Positions 18,705-25,922 of a stretch of DNA of 56,639 nt are shown piece after piece; the first letter of the stretch is position 1; each line of letters starts with the position of its first letter. The DNA is taken from positions 1 through 56,639 of the forward strand of contig NZIQ01000078.1 in the NCBI GenBank assembly GCA_002691685.1. Direction: 5' to 3'. Origin of the DNA: Flavobacteriaceae bacterium. GTDB lineage: Bacteria; Bacteroidota; Bacteroidia; Flavobacteriales; Flavobacteriaceae. The notes below the pieces were generated by a model. That model saw only the letters and a program-made list of their open reading frames with translations, did not search any database and was not told the origin of the DNA. The translations under genes were made by a program, and so were the position numbers.

Positions 18705-19253
18705 GCTTAATGTATTTTGGATATTATTAGAATGTGATTTTGGATCTCAATTTCTCCTCCTAAAGAATCCTTTCTATAGCCAACAACTATCGCAAGGAGA
18801 TCACCTGAACCGTTTTATAACTTTATCATAATATTGACATTCGTTGTTTTAAGGCCACACCATGCAGTCTTGGAGAGGATATATTTCTTCAAATTGAACA
18901 GGTCATTCCTTTGCCAGAGAATGAAGAGTACATTATTGATGCTAAGGAAAAACTCAAAGAGAAAAAAGATAAAGAGTAAAAAAGCAGAACAGACTACGGC
19001 CGAACTGATAGAATTTTATGGGAACGCTTAAAAACAAATTAGAAGAACAGCAACAGCTGAGGTGTTTCCCTTTCTTTTTGGGTTTTAGCGGCTGTTTGTC
19101 CATTTGTGTTTAGCTGAATTACTCCTCTCTACAGGTTTTGTCTTGCAAAATTTACGAATTTCACATTCATCTATGAATTTTGCTGTTAAACGTAAATATG
19201 TGTGATTCGTCTAGAAAATCCCAAGATTGCAAAATACTATAGATACCACCAAA
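18705..19253. other. Long gene-poor AT-rich stretch
   Basis: About 550 bases hold no convincing intact gene. They contain one decayed, frameshifted coding-like fragment (18821-19031). Short open frames beginning at 18834 and 19018 lack family features. No tRNA-like repeat, insertion-sequence end or long inverted repeat was seen. Confidence 0.6.
18821..19031 (+). pseudogene. Decayed, frameshifted coding fragment of unknown family
   Basis: A frame from 18821, open after a TAA at 18818, reads a protein-like segment. It includes GEDIFLQIEQVIPLPENEEY and a lysine/glutamate-rich helix ending KEKKDKE at a TAA in an A-rich run. Reading on in a neighbouring frame gives KKAEQTTAELIEFYGNA before the next stop. 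There is no start codon in the first frame. The likeliest reading is the C-terminal remnant of a lost gene with a frameshift in the A-run. I do not recognise the family. Confidence 0.35.
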
Positions 19254-20726
19254 ATGAAAAAGCTTACACTGTTTACCCTAGGACTTTTAGTTTTAATATC
19301 CTGTTCTCAAGACACCCAAATAGAAGACTACGATTCTTTTCGAATAGAAGGTAGTGTAACCAAGGGTAGTTTTTTGTCTGGAGCTACCATAGTTTTCACT
19401 GAGTTGGACGATAGAGATTTAGCGCAGAAAGGGTCTTATTACGTGGCTTCTATTTATGACTCATCAGGTACTTATGATTTGAATATCGATAGAGAACGCG
19501 AAGACGTAGTTAGAGCTACGGCTTCTGGTTACTATTGGGATGAAGTAAGAGATCAAGTAAGTGACGGAGAACTAGACTTAAGCGGTCTATTTGAATGGAG
19601 CAGTGAACTGAATATTAATGTTTTATCTCAGTTGGAGTCAGAGCGAGTGAAATACCTCATTCAAAATGATATGATAGGTGGTAGTAGAAGCAAGCGATTT
19701 GGTAAAGCCAAAAAGCAGGCCCTCAATGAGGTTCTTGCCGTCTTTGGTATTGATGAAGAGTTTGAACGATCAGAAGAATTTAGCTTTCTTGAAGGAGATA
19801 AGAAGTCGAAAGTGTTATTAGCTATTTCCGCAGTCTTGCAAGCAGATCGAGACACTTATGCTGTGGCCTCATTACTTGCTGAAATGACAGCTGATATCAA
19901 AGAAGATGGAACTTTAGATGACGAGAGTCTAAGGGAAGCTATAGGTTCAAGACTTTGTATTCTAGATATCGACCAGATTGCAGCCAATGTTGTTGGACAA
20001 TTAGCAGAAGATTTTCCAAATCTAACAGAGAATAGTTTGGTATCAGATTACTTAGATGACATCAAATCAGAGTTTAGTGGTTATGATTGTGACACTAAAG
20101 TTAATCCAGGTTCAAATGTCATTTCTATCGGGATGATAACCAAAGCCATAGATGACAATTGTGATGAGCTTACCTTCTTCACGGATCTGGATAATGATGG
20201 AGAGTTAGACGCTAATGAGACTGTGATCAATACAATTACTATTTGTGATGGTACAGATGGAGAAGATGGATCAGACGGAGAAGATGGTATTTCTGTTAAG
20301 GTGTATACAACTCCAGCTACAGACTGTAACAATGGTGGTACAACCTTTATATTTTACCTAGATACCAACAATAACGATATGAAAGACGACGACGAGATGA
20401 TCGTTACAGAAACAACCATTTGTAATGGAGAAGATGGAGAAGACGGAGAAGACGGAGAAGATGGTGAAGATGGAGAAGACGGAGAAGACGGAGAAGATGG
20501 AGAAGATGGAGAAGATGGAGAAGATGGTGCTGATGCAGATCCGCTAGGAGTTCAAATTACTGAGGCGAGCACTGAAGACTGTCCGGCAGGAGGAATAGAA
20601 ATAATAATCTTTAAAGATTCTAATGCTAACGGTACCTTAGAAGACACAGAAACAATTCTCGATACTGCTGTTATCTGTAATGGAGAAGACGGTGACGATC
20701 GACTTCCAGATACGCCCAATTTGTGA
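19254..20726 (+). CDS. Lipoprotein with DUF7151-type repeats and a collagen-like Gly-Glu-Asp tract
   Basis: The ATG at 19254 gives 490 residues with a lipoprotein signal (MKKLTLFTLGLLVLISC, lipidated C17). An upstream start at 19227 would spoil the signal. An N-terminal carboxypeptidase-regulatory-like domain (EGSVTKGSFLSGATIVF) is followed by a helical domain to about 275. Three repeats follow (about 284-332, 345-391, 430-482), each with a Cys, a D/N-rich Ca-binding-like strip such as DLDNDGELDANET, and a closing IC(D/N)G(T/E)DG. Between repeats 2 and 3 lie eleven perfect GED triplets (residues 392-424). The protein stops soon after the third repeat (DRLPDTPNL), which looks abrupt and may be a truncation. 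A surface or adhesive role is inferred. Confidence 0.82.
   Translation: MKKLTLFTLGLLVLISCSQDTQIEDYDSFRIEGSVTKGSFLSGATIVFTELDDRDLAQKGSYYVASIYDSSGTYDLNIDREREDVVRATASGYYWDEVRDQVSDGELDLSGLFEWSSELNINVLSQLESERVKYLIQNDMIGGSRSKRFGKAKKQALNEVLAVFGIDEEFERSEEFSFLEGDKKSKVLLAISAVLQADRDTYAVASLLAEMTADIKEDGTLDDESLREAIGSRLCILDIDQIAANVVGQLAEDFPNLTENSLVSDYLDDIKSEFSGYDCDTKVNPGSNVISIGMITKAIDDNCDELTFFTDLDNDGELDANETVINTITICDGTDGEDGSDGEDGISVKVYTTPATDCNNGGTTFIFYLDTNNNDMKDDDEMIVTETTICNGEDGEDGEDGEDGEDGEDGEDGEDGEDGEDGEDGADADPLGVQITEASTEDCPAGGIEIIIFKDSNANGTLEDTETILDTAVICNGEDGDDRLPDTPNL
20427..20525 (+). repeat. Eleven tandem 9-base repeats (GGAGAAGAY) encoding Gly-Glu-Asp
   Basis: Eleven back-to-back 9-mers differ only at the third codon position: GAT or GAC for Asp, and one GGT for Gly. 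Loss or gain of whole units keeps the frame, so the tract could vary in length between strains. Confidence 0.93.
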
Positions 20727-20739
20727 AATAGAAAGTTAG

Positions 20740-20874
20740 ATTAGTTTTTCAGACCCTAATAAGATAGCGATGGCTTCTGTAAGCAATGATTTATCTGTCA
20801 ACGTAGATGTTACAGTATCTTCTGACCAACGGCTTAAAGCGAACAAGGAAATTAATAAAGATTTGGGTATATGA
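20740..20874 (+). pseudogene. Possible remnant of an S74-type tail-spike chaperone domain
   Basis: A frame open from 20740, with an ATG at 20770, ends at a TGA at 20872-20874. It encodes about 44 residues finishing VTVSSDQRLKANKEINKDLGI. The SSDQRLKxN core resembles the opening S-D-R-R-L-K-x-N-I of S74 intramolecular chaperone (ICA) domains, which follow collagen-like or fibre regions in phage and bacterial spikes. It lies 13 bases past the lipoprotein stop in a different frame. It may be a decayed C-terminus of that gene. The match is short and uncertain. Confidence 0.3.
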
Positions 20875-20892
20875 GCTATATAAAGGGAAAGA

Positions 20893-23448
20893 TTAGAACG
20901 GATAGTTAATACCGATATTGAAAACAGCCTCTTTCCAATTTAAATCTCGAAACCATCTTTCTGAAGCAGGTCTCACTGGATTATAGGTTTTAAATCCAGT
21001 ATCAAATCGAAAAATGAAGTAAGAAAAATCAAATCGAAGTCCTAATCCAGATCCAATTGCAGTATCTTTTAAAGATGAAAAACCTCTGAAAATAGCCGCC
21101 TCATTCTGTTGGTTGTCTAATACATTCCAAATATTTCCTGCATCTACGAAAAGTGCACCTCTCAAATTAGCAAACAGCGGAAAGCGATACTCTAAATTTA
21201 AGTTGAGTTTGAAATTTGCTTCATTAAATTCGTTTGTGCTTTGGGTTGTGCCAGGACCCAAAGCAAAGGCATTCCAAGCTCTATTATCATTGGATCCTCC
21301 AGCGAAGTACGAACGAACAAATGGAATGTTTTGTGCATTTCCTAATGGTATTGCAATACCACCGAAAAAACGAAATGCTAAATGATTGTTTTCAGCAAAA
21401 CGAAAATGTTTGATATAATCCAATTCGCCTTTGACATACTGAGAATAAGCTACTCCAAATAGGCGCTGTCTTACATCAGCCTTATTGATAGAAAAATTAT
21501 TCAACAAGTTTCCTGCAGCCTCCAATTTAAACCTAAATTGTCTAAAATCATCACTTGATGTGGTACCGTTAATCGCTGAAATGAAGGTGTATCCTGTAGA
21601 TACAATAAGATTATTCTCCGTGAGTCGACTTCTTCTTTCCTCAATACGATTAACTTCTTGTACTGCCTTTTCGTCCAGTACAATATCGTTATTCTGAACC
21701 CCTTCAATAAATAAATTTGCTCCAGAGGGAATGGTTAGTACCTTTTGATTTTCTTGTATTTCAAAAAGGTTTTGGTATTGACTTTGGTCTTCGATCTGAT
21801 TAGCTATTTCGTCTAAAGCTTCGAATGTATTAGAATATACCCTGAAAAAATTAGCAGGATTTAAACTTCGTACATATTCAATTTTAGCCAATTCGAAGTT
21901 TTTTCGATTTGTTCTTTTTTGCCAGTTGTAACTAAAAATAGTGTTGAAACGCTGCCTATCTAGTCCAATATTATTTTGAAAGTTTGTACCTATTGAAAAA
22001 AGTGTCTTTGGCAATTTCTCAGATGAAACCAGTGACTTATTAGTAAATGGTATCCAAAATCGAGGGAAAGTTAAATTGATGTCTGCGCCAAATTCAGAGG
22101 TATTGGTTTGGGTCGGACCACTGTCTCCTAATACACCAACAGAACCTCTAATCGATAGGCCTAAATTGGCCATTTGGCCGAACACATTACGAGACAGAAT
22201 TGAACTACTAAAGGCCGTACTAATAGGTCTTATGTTTGATTGTGTAATATCAAAGTCCAAGCTCAATGCATATTTTGATTTTGGTCGCAGATAAATATTG
22301 GTGTTAAGCTCTTTAGTCTCTTCGTTTGGAATAAATTCAATTGAAGGGTAGGAAAAAATATTCAAACTGCTGAGCTGTCTGCTGGTTAAAGTTCTATTCA
22401 TTTCTTGATAGACCTCACCTTTTCTCAGAAAAATAAATGGCGACAACAACTCTGGTTTGTATTTCATCTTTTTAATATAAAAGAAATTAGAGCCGTCTGT
22501 CTTTAACGAAGCGTAATTTTGATTTTCGGCCGCTGGTTGAAAATCTGTATAAATATTGATGTCACCTATGGTGTAGGCATTGTATTCTTCATTTGAGATT
22601 CCTCTTGGGTTGTCAATATTCAAAAGTACTTTGACACTTGGTTCAGTATCAGAAGTAATTGCTGTGGTGTCTCCCAAAATATCAAACGAAATAGAACTCT
22701 CTTGAAAGTTGTAGACCCCTTTATTTCTAAACAATGCAGTTAGGCGTTTGCGCTCGTCACTAAAGTTTTTAACTATAAAGGGAGACCTTATTTGAATCAC
22801 TGAGGTACCGTCTCCTTCTTTTGAATAGATTTCGCTGATCACATTTGAAGCAATATTGGTGTCAAACTCTTCAATTGTATATTGTTCTCCTGTATCTATC
22901 TTGTAGGTTATTTGACTTTTTTGTTTTCCTTTAGTGTTTTTTTCATACCTGATGTTTGCATTAAAATAGCCTCTATTTTTATGGTACAATTTTAATCGAT
23001 TCACATTGGTTTTTATAGCGGAAGAATCTACTATGACAGGCTCTTCTCCAATGTTTTGCAAAACTTGATGGATACCGCTTACAAAAAAAGACTCAGAAAG
23101 CCTTTCGAATTGTTTTTGAGATAACAAGCGCTTTAATCGGTCACTTCGATTAGGTTTTTTATTTAACCATTTCTCATAATTACCTTGAATGTCACTGCTG
23201 CTAAGATTGTAAAGGTGTAATCTCAGTGGGATACCCAAGATTTTACTATTAGTGCTTTGAGTGAGGAGTTCTTTCAGCTGGCTTTGTTCTTTTATTTTTC
23301 CGTTGAGTTCAATTTTTTGTTTTGTTAATAGTTCTTGATTTGGAAGAACTTTTTTTGTGGTTTTGCAGCTTGCGGCAAGAATTAAAAAAAGAATCCAATA
23401 TTTTGGCCAAATGGCAAATGCTTTTGATATATTTAGGCTGCTCCGCAT
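20893..23448 (-). CDS. tamL: BamA/TamA-family outer-membrane assembly lipoprotein (TamL type)
   Basis: This 851-residue Omp85-family protein begins with a lipoprotein signal (FLILAASC). The lipid anchor plus Omp85 barrel is the hallmark of Bacteroidota TamL. POTRA-like beta-alpha repeats fill about 40-380. The C-terminal half is a beta-barrel with alternating hydrophobic strands. The L6-type block VRSYFAGGSNDNRAW is present and the chain ends in Phe (INYPF), as outer-membrane barrels do. It inserts or assembles outer-membrane proteins; a TamB partner is not in this window. ATG 23448 was chosen over TTG 23457 because a promoter at 23455-23483 would start transcription around the ATG. Confidence 0.9.
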   Translation of the reverse strand: MRSSLNISKAFAIWPKYWILFLILAASCKTTKKVLPNQELLTKQKIELNGKIKEQSQLKELLTQSTNSKILGIPLRLHLYNLSSSDIQGNYEKWLNKKPNRSDRLKRLLSQKQFERLSESFFVSGIHQVLQNIGEEPVIVDSSAIKTNVNRLKLYHKNRGYFNANIRYEKNTKGKQKSQITYKIDTGEQYTIEEFDTNIASNVISEIYSKEGDGTSVIQIRSPFIVKNFSDERKRLTALFRNKGVYNFQESSISFDILGDTTAITSDTEPSVKVLLNIDNPRGISNEEYNAYTIGDINIYTDFQPAAENQNYASLKTDGSNFFYIKKMKYKPELLSPFIFLRKGEVYQEMNRTLTSRQLSSLNIFSYPSIEFIPNEETKELNTNIYLRPKSKYALSLDFDITQSNIRPISTAFSSSILSRNVFGQMANLGLSIRGSVGVLGDSGPTQTNTSEFGADINLTFPRFWIPFTNKSLVSSEKLPKTLFSIGTNFQNNIGLDRQRFNTIFSYNWQKRTNRKNFELAKIEYVRSLNPANFFRVYSNTFEALDEIANQIEDQSQYQNLFEIQENQKVLTIPSGANLFIEGVQNNDIVLDEKAVQEVNRIEERRSRLTENNLIVSTGYTFISAINGTTSSDDFRQFRFKLEAAGNLLNNFSINKADVRQRLFGVAYSQYVKGELDYIKHFRFAENNHLAFRFFGGIAIPLGNAQNIPFVRSYFAGGSNDNRAWNAFALGPGTTQSTNEFNEANFKLNLNLEYRFPLFANLRGALFVDAGNIWNVLDNQQNEAAIFRGFSSLKDTAIGSGLGLRFDFSYFIFRFDTGFKTYNPVRPASERWFRDLNWKEAVFNIGINYPF

Positions 23449-23454
23449 AAGCTC

Positions 23455-23483
23455 CAAAATTAGTTATTTAATGCTTACTTCAA
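23455..23483 (-). promoter_or_regulatory. tamL promoter inside the divergent methyltransferase gene (TTG-N18-TAATTTTG)
   Basis: On the minus strand TTG at 23483-23481, an 18-base spacer and TAATTTTG at 23462-23455 match both Bacteroidota promoter boxes. The start would fall at about 23449, at the tamL ATG, implying a leaderless or nearly leaderless mRNA. The -33 box lies within the first codons of the divergent methyltransferase gene. Confidence 0.55.
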
Positions 23484-24187
23484 ACGAATTAAAGCGCTTC
23501 AAAAAGCTACATCAAAAAAAACATCGAATCCTTGAGCAACTATTTATTGCAGAAGGGGTGAAAGTGGTGGAAGAATTTATTAAGGAGGGCTTTAATCCAG
23601 TCTACGTATTTGCAGACCAAACTTATGAGGAACAAGTATCAAAATCCGTTCATAGAATTGCGAGCAAACATATGGAGCAATTAAGTGCATTTAAACAAAG
23701 TCCAGGTCTTTTGGCTGTTTTTGAAATGCCAATCAAAAAAAAGCTTAATTTCAATGGTTGGACAGTAGCCTTAGATACCATTAATGACCCTGGAAACTTA
23801 GGCACTATTATCCGAACCTGTGATTGGTTTGGAATAGACAAAATCCTTTGCTCATCGGACACCGTTGATTGCTTTAATCCAAAAGTTGTTCAAGCATCGA
23901 TGGGTTCGTTAGCCAGAGTGCACTGCTATTATGGTGATTTAGGTCTTGAGTTAAAATCATGTGGGCAAGTTGTATTTGCGGCTGATCTTAAAGGAGAATG
24001 TTATCATGAGGCTGAATGGCCTGAATCAGGAATTTTATTAATGGGTAGTGAATCTCATGGAATTTCGCCTAGTCTAAAAAATACGATTCATCGTTTTGTG
24101 CACATACCGAAGTCTGAAAATTCTAGAGCTGAGAGTTTAAATGTTGGAGTGTCAGCCGCGATTATACTCAGTGCACTGCAGAAATAA
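23471..24187 (+). CDS. TrmH/SpoU-family RNA 2'-O-methyltransferase
   Basis: This 238-residue SPOUT enzyme transfers methyl from SAM to RNA. The N-terminal substrate-binding part (SNELKRFKKLHQKKHR) is basic. The knotted SAM-binding domain carries LDTINDPGNLGTIIRTCDWF, LMGSESHGISPSL and IPKSENSRAESLNVGVSAAI, matching the three SPOUT motifs. The ATG at 23471 was chosen because earlier in-frame codons read through the tamL 5' end. Whether the target is rRNA or tRNA cannot be told. Confidence 0.92.
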   Translation: MLTSNELKRFKKLHQKKHRILEQLFIAEGVKVVEEFIKEGFNPVYVFADQTYEEQVSKSVHRIASKHMEQLSAFKQSPGLLAVFEMPIKKKLNFNGWTVALDTINDPGNLGTIIRTCDWFGIDKILCSSDTVDCFNPKVVQASMGSLARVHCYYGDLGLELKSCGQVVFAADLKGECYHEAEWPESGILLMGSESHGISPSLKNTIHRFVHIPKSENSRAESLNVGVSAAIILSALQK

Positions 24188-24994
24188 CTACTCAAAGGTC
24201 AGCACAAAGAAAACACCTCTGTTTTTAAGCCCTCTCTTCGAATTAATATCTACAACTGTCTGGCTCCAATGGTTTGGGTCATTATCGATCAGCAGTTCAT
24301 TTTCTCTGCCATATATTGCTCTAATAGCTGGAGTGAACTTAAAGTAAGGTAGGTATAAGTCAATGCCTAAGCCCACCTCGAATTGATTTATATTTGATTT
24401 TAAGTCAATGACGTTGCGTCTTGCCTCATCGTTTTTAGCTCCTAGTCTCACCGACTTAGAGATGCCTGCCACAACAAAAGGTCTAAAATTATCAAAACGC
24501 GTACTGCTCAATTTAACGAGAAGTGGTAAGTAGAGCATGCTTTGTTTTAATTGAAGAATAACCTCCTTGTCTTCTAGAGCTGAGTTTACTTGAATTGAAT
24601 TGAAATCGATATTTGTTCTGCCATAGAGGTAACCTGGTTCAAATCGCAAATCAATAAAGTTTGCTAGCCTTAATTCTGTAATAAAACCAACTCCAAATCC
24701 TGTTTGAGGTTCAAATAGAACCTCTTTAACGTCATATGCTGGAATAGTTCCTGGGCTTGACTTACCTAATAGTTGATTGTAATTTAATTTGTAATTCATC
24801 TGGTAAGCACCGAAATAATATCCAAAGTTGAAGTCATTTAAATCTGCATTTTGACGAAACATGGGTTTGTCACCTCTATAGTTATAATCAGAATATCTAA
24901 TTCGGTCTAAAAGTTTTTTAATACCTCGTTCTTGACTAAAAGAATTAAAGCTAAAACATAAAACAATAAGGGTAAAAAAGCACTTTTTAATCAT
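24188..24994 (-). CDS. porT: PorT-family outer-membrane protein, type IX secretion system
   Basis: This 268-residue protein has an export signal (MIKKCFFTLIVLCFSFNSFSQ) and then an eight-strand-like beta-barrel, as in PorT, which Porphyromonas and Flavobacterium need for type IX secretion and gliding. Typical points are GFGVGFITELRL, LYLPLLVKLSS and the C-terminal GVFFVLTFE. The ATG at 24994 overlaps the menG stop (ATGA), so translation is coupled. The menG-porT pairing is familiar from Flavobacteria and supports the call. The exact T9SS role of PorT is not fully established. Confidence 0.87.
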   Translation of the reverse strand: MIKKCFFTLIVLCFSFNSFSQERGIKKLLDRIRYSDYNYRGDKPMFRQNADLNDFNFGYYFGAYQMNYKLNYNQLLGKSSPGTIPAYDVKEVLFEPQTGFGVGFITELRLANFIDLRFEPGYLYGRTNIDFNSIQVNSALEDKEVILQLKQSMLYLPLLVKLSSTRFDNFRPFVVAGISKSVRLGAKNDEARRNVIDLKSNINQFEVGLGIDLYLPYFKFTPAIRAIYGRENELLIDNDPNHWSQTVVDINSKRGLKNRGVFFVLTFE

Positions 24995-25722
24995 AATTTG
25001 GAACCGAAATACAAGCAAGCAACACCCAGCGTTTGAGATTCATACTTGCAATTTATAAAACCTACAGATTCTAAAATACTTATAAAATCGGAGCGATATG
25101 GAAATTTAGTGGCAGATTTCGACAAATAGCCATAGGCATTGCCATCTTTCGAAAAAAGTTTGCCAACTCCAGGAAGTAAAAGATTCGAGTGCAACATATA
25201 ACCCATTTTCACAATGGGGTTTGAAGGTACAGAAGTTTCAAGAATCCCTAAGAGGCCTCCGGGCTTTAATACTCTTAAAATCTCTTTTAGTCCCATTTTT
25301 AGATTTTCGAAGTTTCGTACGCCAAAAGCAACGGTAACAGCGTCGAAGGTATTGTCCTCGAAAGATAATTGTTCTGAATCACCAATAACCATTTTAATGT
25401 GTGTGCCTAATCCTTGATACTTTATTTTATCTTTTCCAATTTCAAGCATTCCAGGAGATAGGTCTAAACCAGTAATTTCAGGAACGCCTCTTTGTGCCAA
25501 TTCAATAGCTAAGTCACCTGTTCCTGTTGCGACATCTAATACTCGATTTGGATTGGATTGTACAATTTGTCTTATCAAATTTCTTCTCCATTTCAAATCA
25601 ATGCCAAACGTAATCACACGATTTAAATCGTCGTACTCTCCAGAAATTCCATCAAACATTTTCTGAACTTGCTTCTTTTTGGATGCTTCTGAATTCTTAT
25701 AAGGAACAACAGGTTTTGACAT
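24991..25722 (-). CDS. menG: Demethylmenaquinone methyltransferase (UbiE/MenG)
   Basis: This 243-residue class I SAM methyltransferase completes menaquinone, the quinone that Na+-NQR reduces. The SAM motif VLDVATGTGDLAIEL and the family blocks TFDAVTVAFGVRNFENL, EILRVLKPGGLLGILE and YGYLSKSATKFPY are intact. ATG 25722 fits the family N-terminus (VPYKNSEASKKKQVQKMF). A TATCTTTG promoter element at 25738-25745 would start the transcript only about 9 bases before that ATG, which excludes earlier starts. Confidence 0.95.
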   Translation of the reverse strand: MSKPVVPYKNSEASKKKQVQKMFDGISGEYDDLNRVITFGIDLKWRRNLIRQIVQSNPNRVLDVATGTGDLAIELAQRGVPEITGLDLSPGMLEIGKDKIKYQGLGTHIKMVIGDSEQLSFEDNTFDAVTVAFGVRNFENLKMGLKEILRVLKPGGLLGILETSVPSNPIVKMGYMLHSNLLLPGVGKLFSKDGNAYGYLSKSATKFPYRSDFISILESVGFINCKYESQTLGVACLYFGSKL

Positions 25723-25737
25723 AAATAGTCTTTTGTG

Positions 25738-25745
25738 CAAAGATA
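25738..25745 (-). promoter_or_regulatory. -7 element TATCTTTG upstream of menG-porT
   Basis: TATCTTTG followed by CAC on the minus strand fits TAnnTTTG exactly. The nearest TTG lies 15 bases upstream, shorter than usual; a second -7-like TAGTTTTG overlaps that position. Confidence 0.5.
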
Positions 25746-25877
25746 AGAGGGTATTATCAGCAAAACTAGGTTTTAATAAAAGCTTCGAAGACATCTTTTT
25801 TTGTCCCTAATTTTTACCTGGTTTTTGGGAAGGACCTTTCGAATATTTATAAAAAGTGTACTTTTATTCTTCGATTG

Positions 25878-25906
25878 ACTGTCAGAAAAAGAAGCAAATT
25901 GACAGT
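25878..25906. repeat. Inverted repeat ACTGTCA-N15-TGACAGT before trkA
   Basis: Perfect 7-base arms separated by 15 A-rich bases end 16 bases before the trkA ATG. It could be a leader hairpin or an operator half-site pair. No T-run follows, so it is not a simple terminator. Confidence 0.45.
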
Positions 25907-25922
25907 TTACTGAACAAAACCA

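Noticed and set aside
19018-19113. Small frame MGTLKNKLEEQQQ
   Set aside because: Only 31 codons, with an implausible C-terminus, inside a decayed stretch.
20427-20525. CRISPR-like array
   Set aside because: The 9-base units are contiguous and coding, with no spacers.
17560-20892. Prophage or integrative element using tRNA-Pro as attachment site
   Set aside because: No integrase and no second copy of the tRNA 3' end were found in the interval.
21113-22294. Several plus-strand frames of 70-90 residues
   Set aside because: They are antisense to tamL and have no start context or motif.
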